Source: Stigmatella aurantiaca DW4/3-1
GTDB lineage: Bacteria; Myxococcota; Myxococcia; Myxococcales; Myxococcaceae
Direction of reading: 5' to 3'
Assembly (NCBI RefSeq): GCF_000165485.1
Contig: NC_014623.1
Span: forward strand, 1,941,501-2,005,500
DNA: 64,000 bases
The first letter of the stretch is position 1. The number at the start of each line of letters is the position of its first letter. Of this stretch, positions 61,401 through 64,000 are shown piece by piece. The notes under the pieces were generated by a model, which was not told where the DNA came from, made no database searches, and was given only the letters and a program-made list of their open reading frames with translations. The translations under genes and the position numbers were made by a program.

Positions 61401-64000
61401 CGAGACGCCCGTGTTCCCGGACGGGTCCGTGGCGCTGTAGGTGACGGTCACCGCGCCGGGCTGGCCCGGGTTCACCGCGGGGCTGGCCACCGTCGGCAGC
61501 GCACCCGCGCACGCATCGTTGGCCGTGGCGCCCGGATCGTTAAACGGACCGCCGTTGCACTCGATGTTCACGGAGGTGGGCCCGGTCACCGTCACCACCG
61601 GCTTCTGGGTGTCGGAGACGTCCACCTGGCGAGAGACCGGCGGCGCGCTCAGGCCCGCCACGTCCGTCACGTTGTAGGTGACCGTGTAGGTGTTTGGCAC
61701 GTTCGGATTGACCGTGCCCGTCACCGTGATGCGGTCGTTGATGTCATCGGTGCACACATCGCTGGCGATGGCGCCCAGGTCCGTGTACGGCGTAGCGCAC
61801 TCCAGGGCCTGAACCGCAGGCCCGTTGAGCGCCAGCACCGGCGGCGTATTGTCGCCCGACCTCACCGTGCGGCTGGTGGGCGACGTGACCGTGTTACCCG
61901 ACGGATCCGTCACGCTGTAGGTGATGGAGAAGGCGCCCGGCTGGCCCGGGATCGGCGTCCGCGTGGACACGATCTCCGGCGTCAGGTTGCCGACGCACAG
62001 GTCGTTGGCCTCGGCACCCGGATCCACGTAGGCCGAGCCGCACTCGAACGTCTGGTCGAGCGGGCCGTTGACCGTGATGGCTGGCGCCAAGGTGTCATCC
62101 ACCGTCACCGTGCGGGTGAGGGGCCCGGCGGTGCGGCCGCCCGGATCCTGCACGGTGTAGGAGATGCTCTGGTCGCCCAACTGCTTGTTGTCGATGGAGC
62201 CCGTCTTCTGGATGGCGGCCGTCAGGTTGCCGAAGCACTGGTCGTTGGCCGTGGCGCCCGGGTCCGTGAACGGCGTACCGCACTCCAAGTTCTGCGGGCC
62301 AGGCGTCAGGGTCAGCGTCGGCGGCAGCGTGTCCGCCACCGTGACGGTGCGGCCCGTGGCCGAAGTCCCCTCGTTGCCCGAGGAGTCGGTGGCCTTGTAG
62401 GTGACGGTCACCGTCCCCGGCACGCTCGGATCCACTGCGGTGCTCGGCACTGCGGCCAGCGGGCCTTCGCACGCATCATTGGCGGTGGCCCCCTCGTCGG
62501 TGTAGTCGCCGCTGCCGCACTCGATCTGCTGCGACAGTTCGCCCTGCATCGTCACGGACGGCGCCAGTGTGTCCCGGACCGTCACCGCGCGGTCGGCCGA
62601 GGCGCTCTGCCCCGCTGGATCCTGCACGGTGTAGTGGATCGTCTGGGTGCTGAGGTTGCGGTTGTCGATGGTACCCGTCTTCTGGATGGCGGCCGTCAGG
62701 TCTCCCGCGCACTGGTCATTGGCCGTGGCGCCCGGATCGTTGTACGGAGAACCGCACTCCAGGTTCTGCGCGCCCCCCACCAAGCTCAGCGTCGGAGGCA
62801 GGGTGTCCTCCACCGTGACGGTGCGGCCCGTGGCCGAGACGCCCGTGTTCCCCGAGGGGTCCGTGGCGCTGTAGGTGATGGTCACCGTGCCCGGCTGATT
62901 CGGATTCACGGTGGTGCTCTGGTCCGTCGACAGAGTGCCGGCGCACGCATCGGTGGCCGTGGCCCCCTCATCGTTGTATTCGCCCGCGCCGCACTCGAGC
63001 CTCACGTTGGTGGGACCGTTCACCGTCACCGTGGGCTTCAGCGTGTCCTTCACCTGGACCACACGGCTGATCTCCGAGGCCTTGTTGCCTTCGGGATCCT
63101 GCACGTTGAACTTGACGGAGTAGGTGCCCAGCACAGCGGTGTCCACTGAGCCCGTCTGGACGATGGCGGAGTTGAGGTTGCCCGCGCACACGTCGCTGGC
63201 GGTGGCGCCCGGATCGGTGTACGGCGAGGCGCACTCAGCGGTGATGTTGGCCAGACCATTGAGCGCCAAGGTCGGCTTCTGCGTGTCCGAGACCCCCACG
63301 GTGCGCTTGACGGGGGGGGCCGCGTTGCCCGAGGAGTCCTTCACGTTGTAGGTCAGCTCGTAGTAGCCCACGGCGCCCGGGTTCACCGAGCCGGTGACGG
63401 CCACCTTGCTGGACAGATTTCCCTCGCAGACATCGGCGGCGGTGGCACCCGGGTCGGCGTAAGTGCCCGGAGCGCACTCAAGCTGCTCGTTGCCCCCCAC
63501 CAGGGTGAGCGTCGGCGTGTTTTGGTCTCGCACCGTGATGGTAGCGGAGCACGAGTCAGTATTGCCCTTGGAGTCGGTGCAGGTCAGGGTGACGTTGGTG
63601 GTACCGACAGGGTAAGGACCGATGGGGCGCTGCTGGCAGCCAATGAGGTCCTCATCCGGGTCCCAAGACCCATTGTTGACCGAGCCATCCGCGCCGCAGG
63701 TGAGGTCGGCGATGAGTTCGAGATTCTTGCAGATGGCGTCGGGCGGTTCGTCGGTGTCGAAGTTGGGGATCTTGCAGAACGAGGAGCAGGCCCCAATAGA
63801 GGAATTGGCGTCATCGGCGCGACCATTGAGGAGGCCATCGTCGCACTCTTCGCCATGTTCCGTGTCCACATGGCCGTCACCGCACCACTGCTGTTGGCAG
63901 GAGAACGAGCACGTCTGCTCGGGCGGAGTTCCTGGTGTCGCCGGAATGCCGTTGAGTTCGATGCCTCCCTCACACGCCAGCCCGGCCAAGCCGATGCCGC
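58428..64000 (-). CDS. giant repeat lipoprotein paralog, 5' end outside the window
   Basis: At least 1,857 residues, the N-terminal ~330 of which are beyond 64000. The visible order is the same cysteine-rich repeat (WCGDGHVDTEHGEECDDG) and HYR module, then 18 tandem DUF5011-like modules (nucleotides ~63535-59226) and the same choice-of-anchor-A C-terminal domain. The last ~1.2 kb and the first two modules are almost identical to the paralog at 51882-57383; the middle modules differ. An apparent TTG start at 63989 is just an internal codon, as the frame matches the interior of the paralog (GIGLAGL). Confidence 0.87.
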   Translation of the reverse strand, partial: GIGLAGLACEGGIELNGIPATPGTPPEQTCSFSCQQQWCGDGHVDTEHGEECDDGLLNGRADDANSSIGACSSFCKIPNFDTDEPPDAICKNLELIADLTCGADGSVNNGSWDPDEDLIGCQQRPIGPYPVGTTNVTLTCTDSKGNTDSCSATITVRDQNTPTLTLVGGNEQLECAPGTYADPGATAADVCEGNLSSKVAVTGSVNPGAVGYYELTYNVKDSSGNAAPPVKRTVGVSDTQKPTLALNGLANITAECASPYTDPGATASDVCAGNLNSAIVQTGSVDTAVLGTYSVKFNVQDPEGNKASEISRVVQVKDTLKPTVTVNGPTNVRLECGAGEYNDEGATATDACAGTLSTDQSTTVNPNQPGTVTITYSATDPSGNTGVSATGRTVTVEDTLPPTLSLVGGAQNLECGSPYNDPGATANDQCAGDLTAAIQKTGTIDNRNLSTQTIHYTVQDPAGQSASADRAVTVRDTLAPSVTMQGELSQQIECGSGDYTDEGATANDACEGPLAAVPSTAVDPSVPGTVTVTYKATDSSGNEGTSATGRTVTVADTLPPTLTLTPGPQNLECGTPFTDPGATANDQCFGNLTAAIQKTGSIDNKQLGDQSISYTVQDPGGRTAGPLTRTVTVDDTLAPAITVNGPLDQTFECGSAYVDPGAEANDLCVGNLTPEIVSTRTPIPGQPGAFSITYSVTDPSGNTVTSPTSRTVRSGDNTPPVLALNGPAVQALECATPYTDLGAIASDVCTDDINDRITVTGTVNPNVPNTYTVTYNVTDVAGLSAPPVSRQVDVSDTQKPVVTVTGPTSVNIECNGGPFNDPGATANDACAGALPTVASPAVNPGQPGAVTVTYSATDPSGNTGVSATGRTVNVQDTLPPALTLLGDAAMGLECASPFNDPGATANDQCAGDLTDDIVKTGTVNNKQLGSHVLGYSVTDPSGRTASASRTVEVDDTLAPVITLTGPLEDTFECGSPYTDRGATAEDACVGAVPVTATQVGDANQPGSFIISYSATDPSGNSVTSPVTRHVTVDDNAPPTLALRGLATEALECGNPYADPGAIANDACFGDVTNRITVTGSINNKQLGSQTLTYNVTDPAGQSAPAVTRTVNVGDSLAPVITVTGPLAATIECGGDDYVDPGATANDVCVGPVPAVASTVVNPGQEGTYSIKYTAQDTSGNTATSAASRIVTVADTLPPTLALNGAANLPLECATPFNDPGANAFDQCAGDVSNRIQTSGSIDNKLLTTPQTITYSVTDPGGRAPTPVNRTVTVSDTLAPTLALNGSSNDTFECGGTYVDPGATANDVCAGDVSNRVVPTRTSVPGGFTITYTVTDPSGNSATAPVTRTVTSDDSTPPVLALNGPANLPLECGTSFTDPGAIAEDVCDDNLNITVTGTVDPAVPAQYTLTYNVTDSATNAAAPVNRTVTVQDTQAPTLTLNGPATAGLECGTPYTDPGATANDLCAGDLSGSVQRTGSIDPYLLGSQSVSYSVTDPSGSSATPLHRTVTVSDSLAPLISVRGPLSDTFSCGGQYIDPGATASDACAGDLTPHVVATRTPVPGKPNTFTISYSVQDPSGNRSVAAVSRTVTQSDISIRLNDYNVFLTEDYTLGTDVEGRVAAGGNISMTNFSVGWNLPAWDSAPVLVAGGNLTLSQGGIWGDAAHGGTYSAKNVSYVRGAPSQGFPVDFATRAAQVRTLSTRLASLPANSLTRRESWGGLMLSGSSTHVNVFDVNASDFSGTVLLSIDAPSGSLVVLNIRGSSATLSGGHSFSGGIDQRGILFNFVDATSINASRYSLWGTLLAPNAHVNFNNGSFDGGLYAKSLSGNAEGHLNPLGDWDLCLPPSLSASQPLALSSH

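Noticed and set aside
51879-63149. Long plus-strand frames opposite the giant lipoproteins (e.g. 58341-60947, 61206-63149)
   Set aside because: They are mirror frames of periodic GC-rich repeats, with low-complexity Gly/Val/Arg-rich products.
63989-64000. TTG start for the second giant lipoprotein
   Set aside because: The paralog continues in the same frame with GIGLAGL, so the codon is internal and the gene runs past the edge.

Overview
The window is high-GC DNA with almost gap-free coding. It looks like a myxobacterium (Myxococcota, probably suborder Cystobacterineae, Stigmatella/Archangium-like). The pointers are a DUF2378 (TIGR02265) protein, a DUSAM-domain protein, a cysteine-rich 'CGDG..EECDDG' repeat, a MYXO-CTERM-like tail, many lipoproteins and Gram-negative LPS-export genes. 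The taxon is inferred from these families; no search was run.

Layout. 1-4800 (minus): a three- or four-gene operon encoding class III aminotransferase, glutamate-semialdehyde-type aldehyde dehydrogenase and a second class III aminotransferase. It lies behind a clear cobalamin riboswitch. 4943-6980: PilZ protein, methyltransferase, DUF2378 protein. 7112-27956: a Wzx/Wzy-type surface polysaccharide locus with flippase, three glycosyltransferases, O-acyltransferase, WecA-like initiating phosphoglycosyltransferase, two nucleotidyltransferase-fold proteins (one lacking its catalytic acids), an esterase lipoprotein, an FG-GAP/Ig-like lipoprotein, UDP-glucose dehydrogenase, a secreted putative papain-like protein and a polymerase with a TPR tail. 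28103-28855: a small cysteine-rich lipoprotein paired with a DUSAM protein. 28876-31175: astB and, divergently, an LpxL-type acyltransferase.

31190-41841 holds the conserved envelope/nitrogen-PTS neighbourhood lptC-lptA-lptB-rpoN...hpf...ptsN. It is interrupted by Ppx/GppA, GNAT, lipoprotein, SDR and GH3 genes. A sigma-54-like promoter lies just upstream of rpoN. 41875-50474 is mixed housekeeping (dtd, PBP4-type dacB with a long helical tail, ssb, a K+ channel with a zinc ribbon, a P450) and hypothetical genes.

50657-64000 (minus) encodes a lipoprotein with a MYXO-CTERM-like tail and two giant tandem paralogous lipoproteins (1,833 aa, and more than 1,850 aa cut by the window edge). These are built from 14 and 18 copies of an ~80-residue DUF5011-like Ig module followed by a choice-of-anchor-A-type domain. 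The paralogs are mosaics of each other, including one hybrid module. They are separated by a decayed IS5-family element with perfect 16-bp inverted repeats.

No tRNA, rRNA or CRISPR array was seen. Start codons were chosen from ribosome-binding sites, overlaps and family length; several are GTG, as is common in this group.
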